From contig NZ_ATTI01000001.1 of assembly GCF_000419605.1 (NCBI RefSeq), forward strand, positions 1,770,501 through 1,834,500: a stretch of DNA of 64,000 bases. The letters run 5' to 3'. Of this stretch, positions 45,559 through 55,200 are shown one piece after another. The position numbers and the translations under genes were made by a program. How positions within the stretch are numbered: position 1 is the stretch's first letter; every line of letters begins with the position of its first letter. Origin of the DNA: Sphingomonas phyllosphaerae 5.2 (lineage in GTDB: Bacteria; Pseudomonadota; Alphaproteobacteria; Sphingomonadales; Sphingomonadaceae). Under the pieces are notes generated by a model that did not search any database, was not told where the DNA came from, and saw only the letters and a list, made by a program, of their open reading frames with translations.

Positions 45559-46545
45559 ATGCCGCATGTCATCCTGCCCGCTCCCGGTCGTCCGCACGCG
45601 CTGATCGCGCCGGCCGACGGCGAAACGCTCGCCACGCTCGATCGCGAGCTGCTCGTGGAATTCTACAAGGCGCATGGCGCAATGCTATTCCGCGGCTTCG
45701 ATGCCGATGTCGCGGCGTTCCGCGGGTTCGCAGCGCGCTTCTGCAAAACGTCGGTCGTCAACGAGAGCCCGGGACGCCGACCGATCGACGCGGCGGCGAA
45801 CATCCATACCGTCGATGGCGGCACCGGCGCGTTCGCGCTTCACCCGGAACTATCACGCGAACCGTGGAAGCCCGACGTTGCGTTCTTCGCATGCCTGTCG
45901 GCCCCGTCGCGCGGCGGCCAAACGACGATCTGCGATGGCGTGGCGCTGGTCGAGGCATTGCCGGGAGAGATTCGGAAGGGACTGGAGCGACGTCGATTGC
46001 TGTACATCGCCCCGGCATGGCCGTCGCTGCTGCGTTACTGGCTGGGTACCGAGACACCCGATGACGCACAACTTGCCACACCATCGCCGGACTGCCCGTA
46101 TTTCTTCCGGCGCCTTCCCGATGGCATGATCGTCCGTGCCTTCACCCGTCCGGCGTTGCATAACCCGATGTTCGGGGAGGGGCCCGCGTTCGGCAATTTC
46201 CTGCTCTTCGCGCGCTTCAACAACAACCAGCCGAATCATCCCGTCCTCGACGACGGCCGGCCGGTGCCGGAGGCATGGTTGCAGGGCATCAAGGCGACCG
46301 GGGACAAGCTTGCCGTGCCGATCGAGTGGCAGCGCGGCGATGTGCTGATGCTCGACAACACGCGCTTCATGCATGGCCGCACGGCCATCGTCGACCCGGG
46401 CGAGCGCCTGATCGCCACGTATTTCGGCTATGTCGACTTTGCGATTGCGGATCCCGAAGAGCCGGTCGGCGCAATCTGGCGACGCGAGGATTTCGCGCCG
46501 CCCCTTGCCCCGGATCACCCCCGTTACGCCGAACGCACCGAGTGA
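45559..46545 (+). CDS. TauD/TfdA-type 2-oxoglutarate Fe(II) dioxygenase
   Basis: A 328-residue non-heme iron oxygenase. The facial triad is His95 and Glu97 in FALHPELSREPWKPD and His272 in DNTRFMHGRTAIVDPGERLIATYF, where an Arg follows to bind 2-oxoglutarate. Glu replaces the Asp of TauD, as in some family members such as those in natural-product pathways. The product resembles the SyrP/clavaminate-synthase-like group, which hydroxylates amino acids or peptides. The start at 45559 is preceded by GGGGC; an upstream extension is not supported. The MDR reductase follows 75 bases later. Confidence 0.85.
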   Translation: MPHVILPAPGRPHALIAPADGETLATLDRELLVEFYKAHGAMLFRGFDADVAAFRGFAARFCKTSVVNESPGRRPIDAAANIHTVDGGTGAFALHPELSREPWKPDVAFFACLSAPSRGGQTTICDGVALVEALPGEIRKGLERRRLLYIAPAWPSLLRYWLGTETPDDAQLATPSPDCPYFFRRLPDGMIVRAFTRPALHNPMFGEGPAFGNFLLFARFNNNQPNHPVLDDGRPVPEAWLQGIKATGDKLAVPIEWQRGDVLMLDNTRFMHGRTAIVDPGERLIATYFGYVDFAIADPEEPVGAIWRREDFAPPLAPDHPRYAERTE

Positions 46546-46620
46546 TCATGCGGCCATGGACGCGGCCGATCGTTGTGGATCGTTGGACCGGTTGGTTCGG
46601 CAGCATCAAGAGGATATGCG

Positions 46621-47748
46621 ATGAGTGACGTGACCGGCCTGGAACTGCGCTCGACGGTAGATGGCGAGGGCGTGCTGACGCTGAACCTCGAACCGGTGAC
46701 GCTGTCGCCACCTGCCGACGACGAGGTGATCGTCCGCGTAGAGGCGGCCCCGATCAATCCGTCGGATCTGGGATTGCTGCTCGGCGCCGCCGATGTGACG
46801 ACGCTGGAGGAGGCGGGCGACGCGGACCGGCCCGTACTTCGCTTCCGTCTGCCACGCGAGCGGATCGGCGGCGTCAAGGCGCGCATCGGTCAATCGCTCG
46901 CCGTCGGCAACGAAGGCGCGGGAACCGTCGTCGCCGCGGGCGCGTCGGCCGAGGGACTGCACGGCCGCAAGGTCGGGATGATCGGCGGGGGCATGTTCGC
47001 CGAATATCGCAAGCTTAAGGCGCGGGACGTCGTGCCTTTGCCGGCCGGCGCGAGTGCTGCCGATGGCGCGGCGATGTTCGTCAATCCGCTGACCGCGCTC
47101 GCATTCGCCGAGACGGCAAAAGCTGGCGGGCACCGCGCGATCGTCCACACCGCCGCCGCGTCCAATCTCGGACAGATGCTTCAGAAGATCTGCCTCGCGG
47201 ACGGCTTGGCGTTGGTCAACATCGTGCGGAGCGACGCGCAAGAGGCGATCCTGCGCGAAATCGGCGCGACGATCGTGGTGAACAGCAAAGCCGAGGATTT
47301 CCGCGCCAGGTTGACCGATGCGATCGCGGAAAGCGGCGCGACGATCGGCTTCGACGCGATCGGTGGCGGCACGCTGGCCAGCGATATCGTGCAGTCGATG
47401 GAACAGGCGGCGAACCGGACAGCGACGGAATATAGTCGCTATGGTTCGAACACGTTCAAGGAGCTCTACATCTACGGCGCGCTGGACACCGGCCCCACGA
47501 CGCTCAACCGCATGGCTTTCGGCTTCCAGTGGAGCATATCGGGGTTCCTGCTGTTTCCGTGGCTACAGAAAGCCGGTCCCGAAGTGGCGGCGCGGATGCG
47601 CCAGCGGATCCTGGCTGAACTGACCACCACCTTCGCCAGCCGCTATACCGCCACAATCGGGTTGCGCGAGGCGCTGAAGCCAGAGGTGCTGCGCGCGTAC
47701 GAGCGCAAGACCACGGGTGAGAAGTATCTGATCGATCCGACACGCTAG
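46621..47748 (+). CDS. Zinc-type/MDR family alcohol dehydrogenase-like reductase
   Basis: A 375-residue protein of the medium-chain dehydrogenase/reductase superfamily. INPSDLGLLLG, GNEGAGTVVAAG and the nucleotide-binding GQMLQKICLADG and FDAIGGG segments are seen, but not the catalytic zinc cysteines of true alcohol dehydrogenases. That fits the quinone oxidoreductase / enoyl-thioester reductase branch, which uses NADPH. GAGGAT lies about 7 bases before the ATG. It is in line with the TauD-type gene and may reduce a related intermediate. The substrate is not predictable. Confidence 0.85.
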   Translation: MSDVTGLELRSTVDGEGVLTLNLEPVTLSPPADDEVIVRVEAAPINPSDLGLLLGAADVTTLEEAGDADRPVLRFRLPRERIGGVKARIGQSLAVGNEGAGTVVAAGASAEGLHGRKVGMIGGGMFAEYRKLKARDVVPLPAGASAADGAAMFVNPLTALAFAETAKAGGHRAIVHTAAASNLGQMLQKICLADGLALVNIVRSDAQEAILREIGATIVVNSKAEDFRARLTDAIAESGATIGFDAIGGGTLASDIVQSMEQAANRTATEYSRYGSNTFKELYIYGALDTGPTTLNRMAFGFQWSISGFLLFPWLQKAGPEVAARMRQRILAELTTTFASRYTATIGLREALKPEVLRAYERKTTGEKYLIDPTR

Positions 47749-47834
47749 ACTGGTTTCCGACCACGTGGGTCACCTTACAACCCTGCGGGCGCCCGCTTCG
47801 CCGGGGGTAATGGCGCTACATGAGCGAAACCGCT

Positions 47835-49136
47835 CTACTCGCCGATTTGCAAACGCTCTGTCGGTGCGTCCGTCGCATCGGCGGAAGCCGCGTAAAACGT
47901 GCGCAGCATGTCTCGCTCGTCCGGCGCAATATGCGGATTCCAGACATCGAGGATCAGGATCGCGCGCAGCTCTTCCGACCGGTTCCATGCCTCGTGTTCG
48001 ATCGTGTCGTCGAACACCCACGCCTTGCCCTCTTGCCAGCTGCGCGTCTCCCCACCGACGCGAAAGCCGCATCCCGGCGGGATGATCAGCGGCAGGTGAA
48101 CGATCGCCCGCACGTTGCTGACTCCGGTGTGCGGGGGCAGGTGCGTGCCGGGTCGTAGGATCGAGAAGAATACCGTCGGCGTCTGTCCGGGAAGATCCGA
48201 AAGCGGCAGTGCCTCGACGACTTCGGTCGTGTGCGGAACCCGCGCACAAACGGTTTCATCACGGCGACCGTCCTTCCACAGGTGCATCGCGCTCCACGCC
48301 AGCGATCCATCAAGCGGCGACCATTTGTTCTGCGGCGTTCCCGGCTTCATCGCGACATATGGGCGAATCACGCCCGCGTCCTCGGCCATTACGCGCAGGA
48401 ATTCATCACGAATCGTATCCGTCTGCGCCTCGAAATCTTCGATCCACGGGAAGTGCCGACGTTCGAAGAATTCGTCCGCAGGCAGGAACGGGAAATGCAT
48501 CCCTGCGCACTGGTTGGCATAGATCTGGCGACGGCCAAGTACATGATCGATGCAGGCGTCGACGCGTCGACGATCGGCGGCGTGCAGACCATCGTGCACC
48601 GTGGCGAGCGCGGCGTCGATCCGCGCAGCGAACGCGGCATGGTGTTGCGCGACCGCGCTGCGCGCGTGTTCGAGCATCGCTTCGATGGCGGCGGTTCGCT
48701 CGGACAATCCCGGCGCCACGGCGAGCACATGGCCCCATCGCTCCGCTGCGGAAGTGTTCTCGTCGTGCCGCTCGTGCCATTCCGCCAGCCGGACCAGCGC
48801 CATGAAATGCCGCTGGTCTATAGCGAGCGCAGCATCGAGCGCGGCGCGCTCGGCTTCCTCGTCGCCTCGGCCGCGGTGCGCTCTGGCGAGGTTCATCCGC
48901 AATTCCGGTGCGGTGGGATCGACGGCGATCGCGCGCGCGAACAGGTCGGCTGCCGTAGCGAAGTCGTGGCGAGCCAGCGTCCCTATTCCCAGCGCGTTCA
49001 GTGCCAGCGGATGTTCGATCCCGCTGCTAAGGATCAGGTGGAACAGCCGCGTCGCCTCGTCTTGGCGTCCAGCGCGACGCGCGCCTAACGCCGCAGACAG
49101 GGTTTCTCGAAGCTGATCGTCGTTCACGATAAGCAT
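47835..49136 (-). CDS. TPR-containing aspartyl/asparaginyl beta-hydroxylase family protein (second copy)
   Basis: A 433-residue protein with an N-terminal TPR block (residues 10-150, including HPLALNALGIGTLARHDFATAADLFARAIAVDP) and a C-terminal beta-hydroxylase domain. His336 in THLPPHTGVSNVRAIVHLPL and His381 in FDDTIEHEAWN are the probable iron ligands, and the two genes share this arrangement with the protein at 36168. The ATG at 49136 replaces a longer frame that runs antisense into the neighbouring gene. It is divergent from the sulfotransferase-like gene at 49193 (56 bases between). Confidence 0.88.
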   Translation of the reverse strand: MLIVNDDQLRETLSAALGARRAGRQDEATRLFHLILSSGIEHPLALNALGIGTLARHDFATAADLFARAIAVDPTAPELRMNLARAHRGRGDEEAERAALDAALAIDQRHFMALVRLAEWHERHDENTSAAERWGHVLAVAPGLSERTAAIEAMLEHARSAVAQHHAAFAARIDAALATVHDGLHAADRRRVDACIDHVLGRRQIYANQCAGMHFPFLPADEFFERRHFPWIEDFEAQTDTIRDEFLRVMAEDAGVIRPYVAMKPGTPQNKWSPLDGSLAWSAMHLWKDGRRDETVCARVPHTTEVVEALPLSDLPGQTPTVFFSILRPGTHLPPHTGVSNVRAIVHLPLIIPPGCGFRVGGETRSWQEGKAWVFDDTIEHEAWNRSEELRAILILDVWNPHIAPDERDMLRTFYAASADATDAPTERLQIGE

Positions 49137-49192
49137 GATAGGCGAGACTTCCGGGATGGACAATGCGGCCGGGCCGTGCACACAGCTTTGCC

Positions 49193-50224
49193 ATGACGAT
49201 CGATGCACTTCAGCAGCGACTGGGGGCCGAGTGGCTCGCGCACCGCTACGATCCAGGTCACGACGCCTACCATATGCTACCGGTGCCGCGCCAAACGCAT
49301 CGGGAAAGCATCTTCCTGACCGACGAATACCTGCCTGCGGGTACCAAGCCGCTAATCGTCGGGCGCGCCGAGGCGATCGCGCGATCCACCCCGGCGGCAC
49401 CCTTACACTGGATCTTTCACTCCGCCTTTTGCTGCTCGACGCTGCTCGCACGGGCTTTCGACCTGCCGGGCTCAGCGATGGGGCTAAAAGAGCCCGTGGT
49501 GCTTAACGACCTGATCGGCTGGCGGCGACGGCACGAACCGGGGCCGGATATGGCGACGGTGCTGAGCGACACGCTCGCACTGTTGGCGCGCCCTTTCGCG
49601 GACAGAGAAGCGGTGGTCGTCAAGCCGTCGACCGCCGCCAACGCGCTAGGGCCCGCGTTGCTGGCGCTGCGGCCGGCGAGTGCCGCCGTGCTGTTGTACG
49701 CGCCACTGCCCACGTTCCTCGCGTCAATCGCGAAAAAGGAGCTGGAAGGACGATTGTGGGTGCGGACCTTGTTGGCCGGCATGCTCGACGACGGACTGGC
49801 ACCGTTCGGTTATTCCGCGCGCGAGCACTTCGCGCATACCGACCTGCAAGTCGCCGCGCTGGCATGGTTGGGGCAGCAGATGTTGTTTGCGGATCTCGTC
49901 GCACGCTACGGCGCCGATCGGATACGAACGCTGGACAGTGCGACGCTGACGGCGCAGCCACGCGCCGCGATGGCTGCCGCGGCGCGGCTGTTCGCGATAT
50001 CGATGTCCGATCGATTACTCGACGATCTCGTCGCGGGGCCGGCTTTCAAGCGCCACTCCAAGTTCGGCAACGCCTTCGATGCCGGCGCGCGCGCCATGGA
50101 ACATCGTGCCGCGGCTGACACGCACGCGCGCGAGATCGAGGTGGTCGTACGCTGGGCGGAGCGGGTAGCGGAGAGCTTCGGCATCGCTCTGACACCACCT
50201 GCGGCATTGCTGGAAACCTACTGA
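49193..50224 (+). CDS. Sulfotransferase-like P-loop protein (paralogue of 44561)
   Basis: A 343-residue protein. The P-loop WIFHSAFCCSTLLARAF lies at residues 73-89, nearly the same as in the gene at 44561, and the preceding RQTHRESIFL block also matches. GLKEPVVLNDL and a later AVVVKPSTAANALGPALLAL with LLYAPLPTFLASIAKKE fit the sulfotransferase-type core. It is divergent from the TPR-hydroxylase and convergent with a small secreted protein, whose stop is two bases away. Sulfotransfer is inferred; PAPS binding is unproven. Confidence 0.7.
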   Translation: MTIDALQQRLGAEWLAHRYDPGHDAYHMLPVPRQTHRESIFLTDEYLPAGTKPLIVGRAEAIARSTPAAPLHWIFHSAFCCSTLLARAFDLPGSAMGLKEPVVLNDLIGWRRRHEPGPDMATVLSDTLALLARPFADREAVVVKPSTAANALGPALLALRPASAAVLLYAPLPTFLASIAKKELEGRLWVRTLLAGMLDDGLAPFGYSAREHFAHTDLQVAALAWLGQQMLFADLVARYGADRIRTLDSATLTAQPRAAMAAAARLFAISMSDRLLDDLVAGPAFKRHSKFGNAFDAGARAMEHRAAADTHAREIEVVVRWAERVAESFGIALTPPAALLETY

Positions 50225-50225
50225 T

Positions 50226-50495
50226 TCAGCAGCCGCCCACCGTGCCCGACAGGCGGCAGCTGTTGGCGACGGATCCGCTACGGACATTGTCGCGCTCGCG
50301 TTGCCACTCGGCCTTGGTCTTGCACGTCTTGTAGGTGCGAACCAGCGAGCCGGTCTCGTTGAAGCGCTTGCACACCATCTTGCTGCCCGCGTCGGCGGAT
50401 CGCTCCGGTGCATCGACGCCGGACCTTGATGCGGCCGGTTGCGCCTGCGGGCCGGCAGCGGCGAACATAAGAGCCAGAGCAGCGATATTGTGCAT
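50226..50495 (-). CDS. Small secreted hypothetical protein
   Basis: An 89-residue protein with a signal peptide (MHNIAALALMFAAAGPQAQ). The mature part has the segment KMVCKRFNETGSLVRTYKTCKTKAEWQRERDNVR and a C-terminal SCRLSGTVGGC, giving four cysteines. This motif recurs in small sphingomonad secreted proteins, to my recollection, without known function. It is convergent with the sulfotransferase-like gene and overlaps none. Confidence 0.75.
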   Translation of the reverse strand: MHNIAALALMFAAAGPQAQPAASRSGVDAPERSADAGSKMVCKRFNETGSLVRTYKTCKTKAEWQRERDNVRSGSVANSCRLSGTVGGC

Positions 50496-50551
50496 GGTCG
50501 ATCCCGTAGCGTAGGCGGTTGATGAAAGAAGCTAGGGGGCTGCGTCGGGCG

Positions 50552-52186
50552 ATGTCAAACAAAGTCGTAAAACGCCGGATAGGCGCGACATCCATCGCCA
50601 CCGCACGAGCCGCGGTCCAAAGCGCGTTGGCCGCAGGTGACATCGGCCGGGCGGCCGGGTTGGCGGAAGCAGCGATCGGGCGGGGACATATCGAACCGCT
50701 TTTTTTGAATCTCGCGGCGTGGCAGCGTGAGGAGGCAGGCGACTATCGCGGTGCCTACGACCTGCTGCGTCAGGCATTGACGCTGGCGCCGGGCGATGCG
50801 TTCGTCGGCGGATCGCTCGGCGCGGTGCTGCGCAAGGAGGGGCGACTGCTGGAAGCGCTGGCGGTGCTCGACCAGGTAGTCGTCGCCGAACCACGACACG
50901 GCGCGGCTTGGCTGGAGCGCGGCTACACGCTGGATGCGCTGCGGCTGGAAGAGCCCGCCGTCGAAAGCTATCGACGCGCGTTGGCGCTCGACCCTGCCCT
51001 GGCGCCTGCGCTGGGCCGACTGGCCGATACCGCAGCAAGACGGGGTCAAGGCGAGGAAGCGCGCACCCTGGCAGCGCGCGCATTGGCGATCGATCCGTTG
51101 GAGCCGGTCGCCACCGCAGCGCTGGCCACGGTGGCACTGGAAGCGCGCGATGGTGCCACGGCCGAGCGACTGCTGCGCCCTTTGCTCGACCGGGTAGCCG
51201 GCGACGATCGGACACGCACGCTAACGCTCTTGGGCGACGCGCTCGACCGTCAAGACGACACTGTCGCCGCGTTCGATCATTATCGCGCGGCGCAGGCGAA
51301 TTTCCGCGATACCTACCGTGATGCGCTTCAACCCGGTCCCGATCGTCCTTCTCATCGTGCCTTCATCGAACGCATTGCGGCGCAACTGCGCGCGCCGTCG
51401 GCACCGGCCGTGTCGACGCCGGTGCCCGGTGCGGCCCGGACGCACGTGTTCCTGCTCGGCTATCCGCGATCGGGCACAACGCTGGTGGAGAATGTGCTGG
51501 CGAGCGCCCCGGGCGTTGCCGCGCTTGAGGAGCGCGACACGCTGGCCGGCACCGATGGCGTCTTGGTGCAGAACGACGGAGCGATGCCCGATCTCGACCT
51601 GCTCGACGCCGGGTTGGCAGACCGGCTCCGCGAGGATTACTGGCGCCGCGTGGCAGAGATGGGCGCCACGACCGACGGCACGTTCGTCGACATGAACCCG
51701 CTGAACGGCATCAAGCTGCCGATCATCGCACGGTTGTTTCCCGATGCGCGTATCCTAGTCATGCGGCGCGACCCGCGCGACGTCGTGCTCAGCTGCTTCC
51801 GGATCAACTTCACGCCCAGCCCGGCGGCCTGGTGCTTCAGCGACGTCGAGGAGGCCGCGCGGCATTATGACGCGCTGATGCGCCTGACCGAGCAAGCACG
51901 CGCCGTGCTGCCCCTGGCCTTTCACGAGGTCCGTTACGATCGTTTGGTGACAGATTTCTCTGGCACGGTACGCGCGATGGCAGAATTCGTCGGATTGCCG
52001 TGGACGAACGACTTCCTGCGCTTCGATCGCACAGCGCAAACCCGCGGCGTGCGGACGGCCAGCGCGACACAGGTGCGGCGCGGCCTCTTCGATGGTCGCG
52101 GCCAGTGGCGTCGTTACGGCGATCAGCTCGCCCCTGCGCTACCGATCCTCGCGCCGTGGGTGGAACGCTTCGGCTTCGAGCACTGA
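50552..52186 (+). CDS. TPR-containing sulfotransferase family protein
   Basis: A protein of about 544 residues. TPR-like repeats cover residues 15-250 (AGDYRGAYDLLRQALTLAPGD, AVESYRRALALDPALAPALG), followed by a sulfotransferase domain. The 5'-PAPS loop FLLGYPRSGTTLVENVL starts at residue 300 and the 3'-phosphate loop is VMRRDPRDVVLSCFR. The architecture is common in alphaproteobacteria, but the acceptors are unknown. The start is uncertain: ATG at 50522 or 50552, neither with a strong Shine-Dalgarno. It is convergent with the TonB-dependent receptor gene across a shared terminator. Confidence 0.85.
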   Translation: MSNKVVKRRIGATSIATARAAVQSALAAGDIGRAAGLAEAAIGRGHIEPLFLNLAAWQREEAGDYRGAYDLLRQALTLAPGDAFVGGSLGAVLRKEGRLLEALAVLDQVVVAEPRHGAAWLERGYTLDALRLEEPAVESYRRALALDPALAPALGRLADTAARRGQGEEARTLAARALAIDPLEPVATAALATVALEARDGATAERLLRPLLDRVAGDDRTRTLTLLGDALDRQDDTVAAFDHYRAAQANFRDTYRDALQPGPDRPSHRAFIERIAAQLRAPSAPAVSTPVPGAARTHVFLLGYPRSGTTLVENVLASAPGVAALEERDTLAGTDGVLVQNDGAMPDLDLLDAGLADRLREDYWRRVAEMGATTDGTFVDMNPLNGIKLPIIARLFPDARILVMRRDPRDVVLSCFRINFTPSPAAWCFSDVEEAARHYDALMRLTEQARAVLPLAFHEVRYDRLVTDFSGTVRAMAEFVGLPWTNDFLRFDRTAQTRGVRTASATQVRRGLFDGRGQWRRYGDQLAPALPILAPWVERFGFEH

Positions 52187-52199
52187 CGCACCGATGAAA

Positions 52200-52227
52200 A
52201 AGGGGGCGGGCCGAAGCCCACCCCCTT
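52200..52227. terminator. Bidirectional terminator between TPR-sulfotransferase and TonB receptor
   Basis: AAGGGGG and GGGC pair with GCCC and CCCCCTT, with one C-A mismatch and a CGAA loop. It lies between the two convergent genes and has pyrimidines or A's on the two outer sides. Confidence 0.75.
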
Positions 52228-52251
52228 CCATTCCGTATTCGGTGACCGCGA

Positions 52252-55200
52252 TCAGAACTTGATGCGCGCACCGACAACGAAGCGCCGGCCAAGCGTGTCA
52301 TAGGTCGACGGATACGTGTTGCCGCTGTTGAACGACGTCGAACCAATAGTTCCGCCCACGATTGGCGGCTGGCGATCGAACAGGTTCGTCACGGTCACCG
52401 TCATATCAAAGTTGTCGCTCACCCCGAAGCGGGTCGCAAGATCGAAGTAGTTGTAGGCATTGATCTTGCCGAAGTTGTACGACTGCCCCGCCAGCGAGCC
52501 GCTCTCAAGCGTTCCGTTGAAAGTGGTGACGCCGTCCTCGACTTCCATCGCGCCAACATGGCGCCAGAGCAGCGACAGATCGACCGCTTGTACAGTGACC
52601 GTCGTGCGCTGGGTCCAAGTGAATGCCGGCTGCAAAGAACCTGCCGAGGAGCTCGGGCCCGCCGAACCCGGCGAACCGCAGTTCTGCCCATACAGGCCTA
52701 CGCAGGACAGGATGCCGGAACCGGGTGCCGCCTCGAACTTGGAGCGGTTGGTCCAGTTGCCGTTGAAGCTTAGATTCAGCTTAGCCACGCCTAGGTCGCG
52801 ACGATAGTTGACGTTGAGGTCGATGCCGTCGGTTAGGATGCGGCCGCTATTGCTCGGGGTGATGATCAGGCCCTGCGTGGTAGCGGGGTCGCCATCGAGA
52901 GCACCGGTGTCCGGATTACGACGAATATTCTGGCAGGCAACGCTTGCGGCGCTCGTCGCAGTCACGCCTGTGCCCGCGCGATCGCCGAAGCAAAGATTGT
53001 AGGCGCTGCCGGCCGTCAGCTGCGAAATCGCGTCTTCGATGCTGATGTTGTAGTAATCGACGCTAATGGTGAAGCCCGGAACGAAGTCCGGCTGCAGTAC
53101 AACACCGATCGTGTACGAGTCTGACTTTTCGGGGCGGAGCCCCAAATTGCCGCCAGCCGTGAAGTTTGCCTGACCGGCAGTTGGAACTTCAATGCTGCCG
53201 ATGGACGCTGCCGGTGCGCCCTGCGCAAGACAAACCGATCGCAGGTTGGCGTTTGTCGTGGGGGCTGCGCCGGCGCAGGCATCGTAGGACAGGTTGGTCA
53301 AAGCGGTGCTCACCGGCGTGAACAGCTCACCGATATTGGGTGCCCGAACCGCGCGCTGATAGTTGCCGCGTACCTTTACGCCCGCGGCCGGTTCCCAGCT
53401 GCCGCCCGCCTTGTACGTCCACGTGTCATAGCTGGGCTTTCCTGGTGCATCGACCTTGTACGAGGAGTAGCGCAGCCCGCCTTCCGCTGTCAGGCTTCGG
53501 AAGAATGGCTTGTCGCTGACGAGCGGCAAGATCACTTCGCCGTAACCTTCCACCACGTTATATCCACCGGTGAAGGTCGGGGCAGCGCCACCCGCGCCGC
53601 CAAGTTCGCCAGCCTGCTGGGCGAGGATGTCCGAATCCTGGCCGGCGGTGTACTTACGATATTCAGTACCGAGCGCGAAGCCGATCGGCTCGTCGGCGAA
53701 CGGTGACGAGAAGCCCAGATCGCCCGAAAGCAGAGCGCGGGCCTGCGCCAGCGTGGTGCGATTGGACGAGGTGCTGTTCGCCGTCAGATAGCCGATCTGG
53801 TTGCCGTTGATCGATCCTTCCGGACCGAAGATATTGATCGGAATGCATCCCGTCCCCGCATCTACGGCAGCGCCGCCCGGAGCGCCGCCGAGACAGCTGG
53901 TCGTGTTCGTCGCGAACACCGCCGACCGGACGCGCGAGGTCAGCACATAATTTCGGATCGTCTGAGTGTTCTCCGATTCACCATAGGAACCGTTGACATC
54001 CAGGTTCATGTGATCGCTGATTCCAACCTTCACGCCTGCGCGATAGTCAAACAGCGTCGTCACATAGTCCGAAACACGCGCGCCGACTTCGGTCGTGCGA
54101 CGGTTCGTCACCGCCGTAAAGTAACGGAAGTTTGGATCGTTCGGATCGGTAGCTGCAGCTGCAGCCGCGCATTCCGCGGCGCTCAGTTGCCCGACGCGGA
54201 CCCCTGCGGCGGTGAACGTCGGATTGTTCGCGCAGAATTGGCCACGCGCCGCTGCCGGTAGATACGGATTGGAGAACGGGATCGCGAGGCTTGTGCCGAA
54301 GACGCCCGACGGAGCAATGATCGTGCTTACAGTGTTCTTGGAGAACATGCCGCGCGTGTAGACCTGCACGCTGTCCGAGACATCGTAATGGCCCGCGCCG
54401 TAAATGTTGAACCGCTCGAACGGCGTTTGGAAGACGTTGTAAGGATTGAAGTTAAACGGAACGACCGGCGTTTGCAGCGCGCCCGTCGTAGGATTGATCT
54501 GGACGTTGCCGGACTGGAAACCCGGGTTGCCGGTGCCTGCGAGTCCGGCCAGCGTGAAGCGCGTCGGGACGGTCGTGCCCGAACCGCCGACGCCACCCGA
54601 GGTGGACGTGTAGTTGTTGCGCGAGAAGTCACGCGCTCCCTGATACACCGGATCAGCGTTCTGGTAGCCGAGCGACAGCACCGCGTTACCGCGACCGTCG
54701 TCGAAGTTCGCGCCGACCGTGAGATCGACGCGCGTCTGCTCGCCGTCACCACGCTCGGTGATGCCCTCGGAAACGTTGAGTTCCATGCCCGAGAAATCGG
54801 AGCGCGTGATGAAGTTCATCACGCCCGACACCGCGTCGGCACCATAGGTGGTCGCGGCGCCGCCGGTCAGGACATCGACGCGTTCGACCAGCGCGAGCGG
54901 GATGTTGTTGAGGTCGACCCGGCCGACGACGCTGGATGGTGCAATGCGATTGCCGTCGATCAGCACCACGTTGCGAAAATTGCCGAGCCCGCGAAGATCG
55001 GCGAACGACGAGCCGCCGTTGCCGTTATTCACCTGCGCGCCGATCGAAGGCACCGCGCCCGGCAGGTCGCGCAGCAGTTCTTCGGCGGTGTTGCGCTGAC
55101 GCAACTGGATTTCTTCCTGGCCGATCACCGCGACCGGGCTGGACGCGATGAGGTTCGGGTTGCGGATCAGGGTGCCGGTGACGACGACATCGCCCGTGCT

